The position numbers were made by a program, and so were the translations under genes. A stretch of DNA of 64,000 bases from contig MBPM02000067.1 of assembly GCA_001695595.3 (NCBI GenBank), forward strand, positions 248,001 through 312,000, in the 5' to 3' direction. This DNA is from Plasmopara viticola. Lineage: Eukaryota; Oomycota; Peronosporomycetes; Peronosporales; Peronosporaceae. The notes under the pieces were generated by a model that searched no databases, was not told the origin of the DNA, and worked only from the letters and a program-made list of their open reading frames with translations. Position 1 is the stretch's first letter; every line of letters starts with the position of its first letter. Shown here piece after piece: positions 18,511 through 28,980 of the stretch.

Positions 18511-19943
18511 TAAGCTATACTTTTGATCGAGAAATAAATTTTGCATACCAAAAGGGTATGGCACCAGAGCCTTAACATGCAGTATTCAAACAACAAGCCA
18601 AAAAATTACTGACATTGGAAGCGGATCATGAAATCTGCCGCCAACTACTTTAATGGACAGCAATCAGGTTGCTCTCATAGCTGCGGCGACTAGATCGCAA
18701 AAGCGTCAAATGAAAAATGTGATACAACACATTAAGGTGAAGTGTTTACTCCGAACAAACGATCAAATGCAGGTGATAGCGAGATAAAAGAGAACCTGAG
18801 CGGAAAGCTGGACAGACTGAATGCTACTATGGCTTGGTCGTATAGCAAGATCGCGAATTACTCCAATGTCAACAAAGACAAATTTCATTTCTACTGTCCG
18901 CAGATGAAGAGAACAAATGCCAAGTGTGATCTGACGATTAAGTTTTTAGAGGAGCTAAAGTAGGTATCTGTTTAGAGAAAGCTAATTTTTGGTCTCTGGT
19001 TATCATTCTATACGTAAAACTAGCTCGAGTCGTATATCAATCTGACTGCCTAACTCCGGCGATCATTGTTTGGCTTAATCACAAAAAAAATGAATATTTT
19101 GCATGACTTGACCTTTATTTGGCCATGACAAAAAAACTAAAGGGTAAATATCTTTTTAAACTTGGTAATTATCACAAATGTGCACTTAGTAGTGGGCATA
19201 TAGTCTTTGTTCCCCACGAAGGCACAAACAGCTTCAAGAGCTAAGTTGCTAGTTTGCTAAAATGATTCCAAGCGTTTCTTTCAACGGCTCAGAATGCTGA
19301 CACTTCTATGCGAGCGCTGCAAGCAGTGCTAAAGGCTTCTAAGCGCTGTACACAATTGTACAAGAGGCTGTACTCTGTGCTCGTACTTGCAACGGTTAAT
19401 CTGCATGTGAAACAGTGTCTTATGTACACATTTGCTCGGCCTGAGACTATTGTCATTTTGCGACCCATGGTTCGCAACAGCATGCTCCCGCAAGCACTAC
19501 TTCTCTAGTGGTAAGTAGGGAGTTTGACTTGATCTTTGCTCTTGGGCTTCGCACTTCTGATTAAATACGCTGGAAGCGTGAACTTGCTGGAAATGCTGAT
19601 AGCCATAAGCATAGCTCTATTAAAAAGCCTCAACTCCCATCTGTGTCAAGACATTTGTGATCCGTTTTGATCGAAGCTGGTCGGTCGAGAAGATACACAG
19701 GTCATACTTTTAGCGCGTGCATGATTGCAGCTGACAAAAAGTCACTACAGCTTGGCTAACTTCCTCTTCCGACCGGTAAGAGCAATCGAACGCTTTAGCT
19801 CTTCCTCATTTCGTAACATGGCACCCGATTGCAAAATTTCAAATGTCTTCAAGAATACCAAATGGTTTCAAAAATTCTGGAGGATCAAGAACAGGTGGAA
19901 GCGTCATGCGACGCTTGAGTCCAGTGAAGAAGCGTAGTTCTGA
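18511..19943. other. Gene-poor stretch, nothing supported
   Basis: Several short frames (for example 18742-18963 and 19725-19937) are Lys-rich and A/T-driven, with no recognisable domain. No other feature seen. Confidence 0.35.
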
Positions 19944-20038
19944 ATGGTCTCCGACAAGCTTAAGATTGTCGCAAAATGGCCTGTGCCCGAGAAACCGAAG
20001 AAAATCGAGTGTGACTTAGGCCCTACAGAGGCTCCAAA
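19944..20038 (+). mobile_element. Possible decayed gypsy polymerase-to-RNase H link
   Basis: One frame reads SDKLKIVAKWPVPEKPKKI followed by a Leu-Gly-Pro. It resembles the gypsy segment after the palm domain (D-x-x-K-(V/I)-x-A-(I/W)-x-x-W-P-x-P, then FLGL). The frame stops soon after. The match is short, so the call is tentative. Confidence 0.35.
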
Positions 20039-22960
20039 AGGATTTTAAGCAATTCGCAGGACTGCTCCACGACAGCACAAAGAGAAGACGTCCTCAAAAA
20101 GCGATTTTTTGAATTTGAGGCCTTTTCGTCTGACAAAGTCTTCTAGACATGGAATGTCATCCGCGCAGAGCTCGAACTTTGACGACTTGACGGAAGGTTG
20201 CTGATCGTTTCACCGTTTGAGTACATGGTCCAGAACCGTTACGTGGTCTGCGAAATTTTGACTTTGCGTTAACACGCGAATGCCGTCAGAAAGACTTTCT
20301 GAAAAAGCCGATTAAGCGTACCTGGGCTTTCGCTAAGCTCGATGAGAGTGTCTAGATACTTTTATAAACCACTTGGGTTTGAAAAGCGCTAGATCGAATA
20401 TCTGATATACGCAATGTAACCTAGTATTTATAATTCCAAGACATGGTGTTAATGATGTCTTACTAACGCGTCATCGGTATCTCTGGCACGATTGTCGCTA
20501 AATTTAGCTGACGATGTCATGCACAATGCTTCAGACTAAATCTTTTTGACACAAAACGTTGGCGCCGAAAAGAAAAGAATACTTGGTCCAAAAAAGCCTG
20601 CTCAAACCATACCTTTGTTCACCCTTCGCTGTTCAGGACTTTAAAGCTATTTTTGACGGATAAAGGCTTAGTACCAGGCTTGAGCTTCGTGCTTAATTCT
20701 TTTTATATTGGAGGTTTCTCGTGATAAAGCTATGAAGCTCTGTGCAAAAATCTGTGTTCGCATACTTACGTAACGTTTCATACGCTGGAAAGATTCCTGG
20801 CGAATTTATCCTAATTTGTTATAGCGCTCAGCCTTCTCGTAATCGTGCGGGTCGACGACAAAGACAGATTGAATGTAAGCAACCTTGGCAGGAACTGGTG
20901 AGAAAAAATAGCTGCATTATTCTTCGTTGGCCATGGTGGTCTAGTTGCCCATACTAGTTTACAAAATTGCGGCTCTGCTTTATACGAAGATTTCGTTGTC
21001 CAGCAGCTTTTCTGGACGGACTTTAATCCGGCGAATTTTGTTAGATTCCTTTATGGTGCTTCGTGTTGATGTGAGGTGTCATGCCTCGTGAACCCCGGTT
21101 AATGTCGTGATTTTCATTTCGAAGCCACGTCATGTTGAAAAAGAATTCTTGTTTCCATATTGTTCAGTTGTGAAAATTTTTAGCGCAATATATTCGCCGA
21201 AGAAACTTCTTTCGTAAACAGAAAAATTATTATTATTCTACTCGCCACTTACTTTTACGAAAAGCTCGAAGCGCTATCCATTCGGGCTCGCATTTTGGCT
21301 TGTATCTAGCATTTAATCTGCTTTTGTTGCTAGATAAGACACACTGTTCATGCAGTGTGTCTTATCCCGTTACTGCAGAAAGAGCTGAATTAGCTTAAGT
21401 GGTCGAATCCGTGTGGCCAGTGCCAGTTGTCGCGTCTTGCAGAATCGGCACTCGTGAGATCGAGCGCAAGTCGACCTCAAAGCATCAATGTCGTCGAGAG
21501 CGCTTATTCCGCCTGCTGAGGAGGTGTTATGTTTAGGGATGGACGCCCGTACGGCCTCTTTGTTGGGCCACACTTTCTGGACTTCTCAGCGCTCTTTGTA
21601 ATATGTACGAAACTGAAACAAAGTCTCAAATAATGAACCTGACTGATTAAATTTTGTTTTACAGTCTACGCTTCGTGTAAAAATGGACGAAATTGTCTGC
21701 AAAGCCTTCCAAAATAAATTAGAGTTGCCGACGCTCTAGGCTTTCAGTGATGTTGTGAACGACCTAACTGGCGCCTGAGTCCTGACAATTCAAATTCGTT
21801 TTGGATGAGTTAAACAAGCTTCAAGTGTTTATCCTTTTTTAGCCGCAAGTCCTTTTGAAGCTTGCCAAGCTCTTTGTTACGGCTCGTCAAGGACTCAATG
21901 GTTTAATTGAGCGGTGTGTAGGATCACTTTTCGTATTATTTTTCATACAACGAAGCCGAATGGAACAACTCAAAAGCAATGGATGTAGATCAAGCAAAAC
22001 TGAGTATGTAACTATTTGAAAGTCATGTTCCGTGTTTTCGGCAGCGGGATGGAAGTACACGAAAAGGCAAAAGTTTGACATCACAAACCAACTGAAGGAG
22101 CACCAGATATGTGTATCACACTAGCGTGCAACTACATCAATAAACCACTGAATTTTAAGTTAGAGCTGGAAAGTCTACCCTTTGCAATCTAGTGCTTTCA
22201 ATTATGCGGCTTGTACCATTAATCACAGGATGACTCGCTTCTAACTATGTAACCACGAGTACCCTTGCCTTGAACTTTAAACTTGACCAACAAGTGCTGC
22301 CATGTATAACAGACACGTAATAAGTTTTTTTAGAGGTCGGTTGCTGACCGAGGCTTGGCAGCGAGCGAGGCGAAGTCAGGGAAGGAAAATTGTTATTTGT
22401 TTTAGAAAATTATAGGTTGATATTAAAAGGAGAGCTCGTACGGATTCTTGTCTGTCTAGAGCTTTACTAATATCTCTCTGCCACAACTGCTAACATCCTA
22501 GACTATACTCCATGTAGCTTTTTGCACATCCTGGATCATTTCCAGCCTGCGGTTTGTACTATTATCATTGATTATGGGACCTTTGGACCTTGCTCATTAT
22601 GTAGCCAAAAGTTTCCATAAATATTAGCAATGCATGTGTATTTTAAATACAATGTAGTTATATGGCGCAATGGCCATTACCGGTAAATTTGCCAGTGACG
22701 ACGGAAAAGTCACATTTTCACAACGTACTGCTTAGGCCAAGGGTCAAGTCCAAGTCGGTGTGAATTATTGAATGGCACATGGCTTGGCACACGGCTGACT
22801 CAACCAAAAAACTATGTCTACATTTGTGGCCCTCTTCGAGCGTGAGATAGTGAGTGGTGCACACTAAAATGCAGTCGTAATTTTGGGCTCTTCATCAAGT
22901 GATACGTGTGTTAGGAATTCCGGTATGATGAAGTCGCATCACTTCCATGAGCCTCAATCG
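20039..22960. other. Gene-poor stretch, nothing supported apart from a hairpin
   Basis: No gene, RNA gene or clear mobile-element domain is readable. A perfect 14-bp inverted repeat at 21333-21366 is listed separately. Confidence 0.35.
21333..21366. repeat. Perfect 14-bp hairpin
   Basis: GATAAGACACACTG at 21333-21346 is followed by the loop TTCATG and the exact reverse complement CAGTGTGTCTTATC at 21353-21366. A long perfect stem in otherwise decayed DNA may be the abutting ends of small inverted-repeat elements or a young palindrome; no terminator role is implied in a eukaryote. Confidence 0.6.
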
Positions 22961-24008
22961 CGCCTTTATAAAAGTTGCCATCGTTGTATTGTATGAAAGA
23001 GAAAGCACGAGAGTGTTTAAGCAAGGGCATAATTTTTGGAAAACCATCTTTGATTCTATAAATATATATCGTCCGTCTGTTCAGTCGAGGTAGACCGAGA
23101 ACCTAGAGATATGAATATTAATACGAATGAGAAGGTTGCTAGCAATTCGCTACCCGCTAAGCTGCTGGGAGTCACGCAAGCAATTACACTAAATAGCAGG
23201 AAAGCGATACGACAAACATTTTCTGCTTGAGTCGTGTCAAATGACAAAATACAAGGCAATTCTACCTCAATATACAGATATTTTCGTTCGTGGTAAAATC
23301 GATTTAAACAGAGCAATCGACTTGAAAATTATACGAAGCAATGCAGCCGGCATTTGAGGATGGAGGAGTCGGGTGCGAACTAAGCGTTACTGAGTTAGAA
23401 GCAGAGATTTTTAATGCCAAAGTCGTCGTCCGTCATTGCTTCGCCACAAGCTGGGCTTGCCAGTTATTGTGACTAGAGTCGTCGTTTCATGATAAGTAGC
23501 AGAAATTTAGACATTTATACCGCACACATACGACGCATCGCGTCTCCGTGAGACTCAAAAGGTTGCCCGTGTATATTCAATAAGCATCGAAGATTTACAA
23601 GCCTCGGTAAGGGGATAAACGTATTCCACTGTATTGACCATGCCCACAAAGCCAGTCTCTCTCCATAAATCTTCGAATGGCAATTCACTTGATGATATTT
23701 TTCTTCTGGGAGGCCACCGAAATAACCAAAATATGACAAGCCTACAGCACGATAAACCTCCCGGGCAGGCTTGATATAGGCACTAAGCACTCAACTCAGT
23801 CATAACTACATAATTTTGCAGCGCCACATAGTCCTGCACCTTTTGCGCTGCGATTGATGCATCGCAGCATTAGGCAGGCTGCGCAGAAATGTTTCGTCTT
23901 AAAAAACTTCAACACGAATAGGATCATGCAAGGTAAGGCAGGCATTCCTCAAAGTTGCGCTTAGTCACCGTCACATTAATCCTATGTATAGCGGTGCTAA
24001 TTTCGTAA
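22961..24008. other. Upstream flank of the EF-hand gene with a possible secreted-protein relic
   Basis: A minus-strand frame at 23056-23316 contains a hydrophobic stretch (RIAFLLFSVIACVTPSSLAG) like an oomycete secretion signal. It is preceded by about 35 unrelated residues and followed by no effector motif such as RxLR. I regard it as chance or a relic, not a gene. The rest holds only short frames. Confidence 0.25.
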
Positions 24009-24098
24009 ATGATTTATTCTTGCCGTGGTCTTTTAAACGCTGATACTTTTCAGCGGGTAGTAAGTCTACAACGTTTCACACTTATTCCAACGTTTGCC

Positions 24099-25889
24099 AT
24101 GAAAGGTGCTGGTTTAAAGCGTGTGCCCGGGACCAACCTTCCTAAGAAAAAAAAGAAGGGCGAAAACACCAAGTTGTACAACTCACCGCCCAATATATTA
24201 TTTCGAGACCCCATCGGGCACGAGCTGCCGCTATCGCTGCTAAAATTTCGATGGGATGGCGACAAAGTGAAGCGAAAGTTGCAGGAAAAGATTCAAGAGA
24301 AGACGCAAATTGCTGGTAATTTTGTGTACCAGCAGGCCTATCGCTTGTTGGAAGGTACACGAGGCGAAGGGATTGATTTTGTAAGCTTTCGAGAGCAGCT
24401 ACGGGTCAAGTTTGGCATCCTCCTTGACGATAGCGAACTCCGCTTGCTCTTTGATAAGTATGACGAGGATGGGAATGGGAAAATTGACATGCAGGAATTT
24501 ATTCGCCGCGTTCTGCCGCCTGATTACAACTATGGCCGGCAGTGGTTTGAGATTAGCCAATTAAATGGAGAAGAGAAGGCTGCGCGTCTTCGTCACGAAG
24601 CACGGCAAGAGTTTTTGGTTTGCCAGGGCATTGCAAAAACAAACAATATTAACAACATGGGCGTGACCTCCAACTGGACCATAAACGAATTGATGAATCA
24701 AATTCAGGCCAAAGTCGTGCAGAAGACACCCAGCAGTGAAGATCAGTATCGCCGTGCGTTTAAAATGCTTCGGTCTGGAAGAGACCAAGGTATTCGACTG
24801 AACGAGCTTCAATTTAACCTCAAGACCAAGTTTGGAATCTATGCGAGTGACGATCAGATGCGACAACTTTTCACCATGTGCGACCAAGATAGCAACGGCG
24901 AAATTGATCTTCGAGAATTTTTGCAATTTGTAGACCCGCCGGCATACCCTGCTAATAGTAAAGTGCGTGGAGGGATATGGACGCAGAGCGACAGCGAGGG
25001 CGAGGACACTGATAGTGAGAAGATTGGACTGAGATGTGATACTGAGGCGGTTGCTATCAATACGGAGCAATTTATACGACCTGCAACTGCTTTGTCACGA
25101 AGATATGCTTCGTCTGAATGCTCGGATGGAAATAGTGCTGCTTCTTTGGATAAGTTAATGCGAGGCAAAATTGAACGTCCACGGACAGCAAATCCTCGCA
25201 AGATGCTTGGGTTGCAACAAAAGCGAGATATGGTGGAGAAAGAGCGGCTGACACGTTGCAACCTTCAACGGACATTTTCGATGTCTGTACAAAATTTAGA
25301 GGCTCGATCACTTGCCAGTAAGTGCGAAGAGGATGACGAATACTCGTGTCATTTCTTTGAGACTCCTCGGCAGCAGAGTGGCATTGTTGATTGCAGTGAG
25401 GCGGAAACGGAAAGGTTTAGGAGTCGAAGCGATAGAAGTTACACTCGACCCCGCAGCGCTGGTAGTGTGCGCTCCTATGCTTCATCGTCTAGCAGTATCA
25501 AAGGTGCGACATACATGAAACGACCCTCAAGTCCACAGACACTTCGGCAAAAATGTCAGGAAGCGCGTGAACTGCCAGCAGCTACAAAAGTGTTTGCAAT
25601 GGCCCAGAGTAGACAAGCACCGTTGAAGACCACTCAGACTAGTGTTAAACAATGGAATTGTCAAGCACAATCCCTAGACACAGGGCAACGGCATTCACTA
25701 TCAGAGACTTCGCTCGTCTTTAAAAATCGCAACGTTTGCAACCGGACATACACCACCAAGAAAGAAAATGACGCAGAAGAGTACGCTCCCCGAATAAGTT
25801 ATACGCACGCCATGCAGCATGATGAGCGGCCGTACACTGTGAAAGGCCGTTGCTTTGCCGTCCCAAAGGAGGTCTTCAAAATTAATTGA
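24099..25889 (+). CDS. Protein with two EF-hand modules and a long Ser/Arg-rich tail
   Basis: A probable calcium-binding protein; no specific function can be assigned. Counting from the ATG at 24099 (596 residues), two perfect 12-residue EF loops are seen: DEDGNGKIDMQE at 122-133 and DQDSNGEIDLRE at 262-273. Each is preceded by a degenerate partner helix-loop (GIDFVSFREQLRVKFGI and GIRLNELQFNLKTKFGI), so the protein carries two related EF-hand pairs that arose by internal duplication. The N-terminus is Lys-rich (KKKKK), followed by a conserved-looking YNSPPNILFRDPIG. The tail from about residue 310 is disordered, rich in Ser and Arg, with repeated RPRTA/RPRSA-type sites suited to phosphorylation. 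An upstream in-frame ATG at 24009 would add 30 residues; I prefer 24099 for its GCC-ATG context. The next gene faces it tail to tail, 228 bases away. Confidence 0.85.
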   Translation: MKGAGLKRVPGTNLPKKKKKGENTKLYNSPPNILFRDPIGHELPLSLLKFRWDGDKVKRKLQEKIQEKTQIAGNFVYQQAYRLLEGTRGEGIDFVSFREQLRVKFGILLDDSELRLLFDKYDEDGNGKIDMQEFIRRVLPPDYNYGRQWFEISQLNGEEKAARLRHEARQEFLVCQGIAKTNNINNMGVTSNWTINELMNQIQAKVVQKTPSSEDQYRRAFKMLRSGRDQGIRLNELQFNLKTKFGIYASDDQMRQLFTMCDQDSNGEIDLREFLQFVDPPAYPANSKVRGGIWTQSDSEGEDTDSEKIGLRCDTEAVAINTEQFIRPATALSRRYASSECSDGNSAASLDKLMRGKIERPRTANPRKMLGLQQKRDMVEKERLTRCNLQRTFSMSVQNLEARSLASKCEEDDEYSCHFFETPRQQSGIVDCSEAETERFRSRSDRSYTRPRSAGSVRSYASSSSSIKGATYMKRPSSPQTLRQKCQEARELPAATKVFAMAQSRQAPLKTTQTSVKQWNCQAQSLDTGQRHSLSETSLVFKNRNVCNRTYTTKKENDAEEYAPRISYTHAMQHDERPYTVKGRCFAVPKEVFKIN

Positions 25890-26117
25890 ATAGAAAACGA
25901 ACATTTTGATCCAGTTCTTATTAATTTATATCGAATAAATAAGACATGCCTGTAGACATAAACTTCTTTGGCTAGACCGTTTTTTATTTTATGACATCCA
26001 TCCAAACACGCACGCTGCCATAAATTACACACAATTCACCTTAGCCTGACATTGACAACTCATTAATGCGTCGACGTAGTAATTTTAATTAAATTCGCGA
26101 CGTAGATCAGACTCGGT
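25890..26117. terminator. Shared 3' region between two convergent genes
   Basis: This 228-base A/T-rich spacer must hold the 3' ends of both the EF-hand and the coiled-coil transcripts. AATAAA occurs at 25936-25941 on the plus strand and could serve as a polyadenylation signal. Overlap of the two transcripts is possible. Confidence 0.4.
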
Positions 26118-27518
26118 TCAAACCGACACAGACCGAGCCAACACAGACAATCGTTGCTGCAGGTGAGACTCGAGACGTTGCTGCGAGATTCGTGCATAAG
26201 CTTGGTCATGCTCTACCGTGCATTTCCATCGGTTTAATGCCTCCAGCTTCTCGATCACGAGCTTGTGCGTTATAACCATGATAGTCTCACACGCCGGAAG
26301 CTTCCTCGCAGCTTCTTGAGCAAGTGCACTGCGCGGGTCAAAGTTGGTTCGTGCACGGCGCACAAAATCGCTCACAACTTGTGGGAATTTGGGAAGGCGC
26401 AATTTATGCAGCACCGAAGCAAATTTTCGATACCGGCGACGGGCCTCAGGCTGGATGCCGATAGCTGCCGCCTGCATTAATTGAGTAGCTTCCACTGTGA
26501 GAGCATATGGGCCGTTGGCAAATTCCCTCACGGTGCGCGAGTACTGGGGCGACACTACAGTGGCCATGGCCATGCGCAGCAGTTGCAGCGCCTGCTGGTA
26601 CAAAGTTGTGGCGCGGTCAATTTGTTTTTTGATTGACTCGCACGATTGCACTTCAGAGGCGTACATGGCTACGTTTGTGTATCTCTGTAGTACATCAGGA
26701 AGACGAAGCGTTCTCAGTAAGAGGCCTAAAAGCTTTTGCTTTTCTCTTTCAAGCTGCTCGAGACGTTGTCCGATATCCGTATCGCTATCAAGGTAGATGT
26801 CCTCATGCTGAGCACAAGTCGCGCTTTGCTCCCCCTTACAATCATGCTTAGACTGAAAAATAACGCTACGACTGCTCGCTAATGAAGAGCGCCGTTTCCA
26901 CTCATCCACGAGAGAATTAGACCGTCGTTCGAGTTGCTGAAGTTCAGCATCTGCATGCACGGCCTCAGTCATGTGATGACCAAGTTTCTTCTTTAATTCG
27001 TCGGTCTTGCGCTTCTGGTGGGCAGCAGAACCTGTTGCAATGGCTAGGTATTTTTTTAGCACACTACGATCCTCTTGGGCCTCAAGCTGCTTGATCATGT
27101 ACTTCTGGTCTTCACGTGAGCGAACGGATTGGCGTCTCGCATTTTTAAGCTCTATCTGCAGCAGTGCAAGCTCTGAATCAGGCTCGGCCGCGTCCTCAGT
27201 CTCCGTTAAAGGAACGTCCAAATTTTGGATACGTCTGAGCCTGACGACCTCGTTACTGACCTCTTCAAAGCGGCGAAAAAGACCACGATCCACGGCTTGC
27301 TGCATCCATGGCATCGCCCTGCCCAGCGTCTGCTCGTTGGCAGTTGGAAGGCTTTGGGTACGAGCACGCGCACTAGGTGCAACTTCTTTGGAGGGATTTC
27401 CACTGGTCGTGGCGGGACGCGGGGGGGAACCCAGTGCCGGCTTGACGTAAAGCGAGGGGCCCAAGGACGTTGACGGCTCGTCCTGTGGTTGGGGGGATGG
27501 CATTAAGCTAGGCGGCAT
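26118..27518 (-). CDS. Coiled-coil protein of unknown function
   Basis: A single open frame of 466 residues from the ATG at 27518. I do not recognise the family. The first about 75 residues are disordered, rich in Pro and Ser ([18 protein letters not shown]). Residues about 80-275 are charged and heptad-like (for example [19 protein letters not shown], then [20 protein letters not shown], and [21 protein letters not shown]), consistent with long coiled coils. The last about 190 residues look helical ([37 protein letters not shown]) and may be a folded helical bundle, somewhat like MIT or TPR-type helices, but no motif settles it. Codon use is that of a real gene and no intron is needed. Its stop lies 228 bases from the convergent EF-hand gene. 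Confidence 0.7.
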   Translation of the reverse strand: MPPSLMPSPQPQDEPSTSLGPSLYVKPALGSPPRPATTSGNPSKEVAPSARARTQSLPTANEQTLGRAMPWMQQAVDRGLFRRFEEVSNEVVRLRRIQNLDVPLTETEDAAEPDSELALLQIELKNARRQSVRSREDQKYMIKQLEAQEDRSVLKKYLAIATGSAAHQKRKTDELKKKLGHHMTEAVHADAELQQLERRSNSLVDEWKRRSSLASSRSVIFQSKHDCKGEQSATCAQHEDIYLDSDTDIGQRLEQLEREKQKLLGLLLRTLRLPDVLQRYTNVAMYASEVQSCESIKKQIDRATTLYQQALQLLRMAMATVVSPQYSRTVREFANGPYALTVEATQLMQAAAIGIQPEARRRYRKFASVLHKLRLPKFPQVVSDFVRRARTNFDPRSALAQEAARKLPACETIMVITHKLVIEKLEALNRWKCTVEHDQAYARISQQRLESHLQQRLSVLARSVSV

Positions 27519-28860
27519 CGCACGTAGAGAAAGTTTCCGGCTGCGGGACCTTCAGGCTGACGGAGCAAAACTAGTCAGCTATAAAGGCTTTGCGACATTC
27601 ACTCTCTTCGCAAAGGAGAAGTTTAGCACAGTGAGCGGGTTGGGTCCTTACAATGCGAAAGGCCCATTTGTAATGCAAAACTGGCAGATGTTCATGACAG
27701 AGACGTGGGTCGTAAAGGCGTCTGTTTTCAAAATTTGCCTGCAAGCGTTGACGCCTTCTCAAAATTTGAGTGCATTGATTTAGAAGATTTATAAGTGTGC
27801 AGAAAAGCGACAAGCTACGAAATTTGCTGCGAGCAAAGAAGTTTGACCATTCAGCGACCACATTTAGCTTATAATTAGTAGCTGAATATCCATCTGGCCG
27901 AATCTAATTTCTGTTACATCATCACGAAGTAATGCTTTAATTTTTGCGCCTATATGAAATCTATAGGCATTCAAAATTCGACAACATTCGAGATTTGCAT
28001 CATGGATGTGTCCCGTCACTGACAAAATTAAATGGACGATTTCCGAGGAAGTTAGATGTAAGCCGGAACAAATTAACGATGTATTAAATAAATCGGTCGA
28101 TAAACTGCAGTTTATTGCACACCTCGATCCCTTAAGACCGGAAATTAGTGACTTTCATTCAATGGAAATCTCGTACGTTCTTTTGTACGAAGCGTAGTTT
28201 TGATAGGCTGCACTCTTTTTGAAAGCATCGTAAATGCTTTTGTCCAAAGTGTGGTTTTACGGGGCTACACCTTCTTAAAGCATGATGCTGTGTGGCCCCA
28301 TCAGATCGACACACAGTGGTTAGGACTATTTTCGGAAGAAGACTACCAGCCATTTCAGCAAAATACTCTCATACGCTTCCGACAAAGCACACTGTTAGAA
28401 TTGACTTTGCTAATAACAAGAATCTGTGGCCACATCACGGTTGGCGTAATACGACCTCGCTTAAGCTAGTGCTTCTGATTGTCCCACAAGGAATTTCTTC
28501 ATATACCGCGGCATTCCCCTATGTATTATTTTTAGCGCTTACCCTCCGAGTTTAGGTTGCTCATTACCGCTCGGTCCATATTAAAAAAATTCCTCTCTGT
28601 ACCTTCTTAATATGTTTCAAATAGAAGCTTTCACGCTTACGGTGAGTGGAATTAGCCAGGAAGCGGAAGGTTCTCTTCTCATCGAATCAATTGCCTAAAG
28701 AGTTAAAGGGGTTCTCCTAGACAACACTTTGCGTCGTTACTCGGCGATGAACAAGTCACAAAGCCTATTGCTCACTGCATTCATCGGCGGTATTAGGGGC
28801 CAAAATCACGCAGTGAGTTGTCGCTGCTGAATTTGTTTTCATCTTCCAGACCTCAACGCT
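27519..28860. other. Upstream flank of the coiled-coil gene, then gene-poor DNA
   Basis: The first few hundred bases should carry the promoter of the minus-strand coiled-coil gene; no perfect initiator core is seen. Frames at 28006-28197 and 28200-28555 are short and match nothing known. Confidence 0.35.
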
Positions 28861-28980
28861 GGTGACATCATCAACAAGAGCATTTCAAGTCGAGTTTTTA
28901 AATTTAGAAACCTCTATGGACCTTCGAGTTAGGCCGTTCGCATAGCCGATTAGTCTGATGACAATCACAATATCATTTGA
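28861..28980 (+). repeat. Dispersed repeat, copy related to 52112-52231
   Basis: By eye it aligns with 52112-52231: GGTGACATCATCAACAAGAG against GGTGACTTTATCAACAAGGG, then AGTCGAGTTTTT against AGTCGGGTCTTT, and later TTAGTCTGATGACAATCACA against TAAGTCTGACGTCAAATATA. A looser match appears to continue to about 29090 (GTAAGTATTTGCGGAGC against GCGAGTATTTGCAGAAGC). It is probably an internal part of the same retroelement family that left pol fragments at 53.5 kb. Confidence 0.5.
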
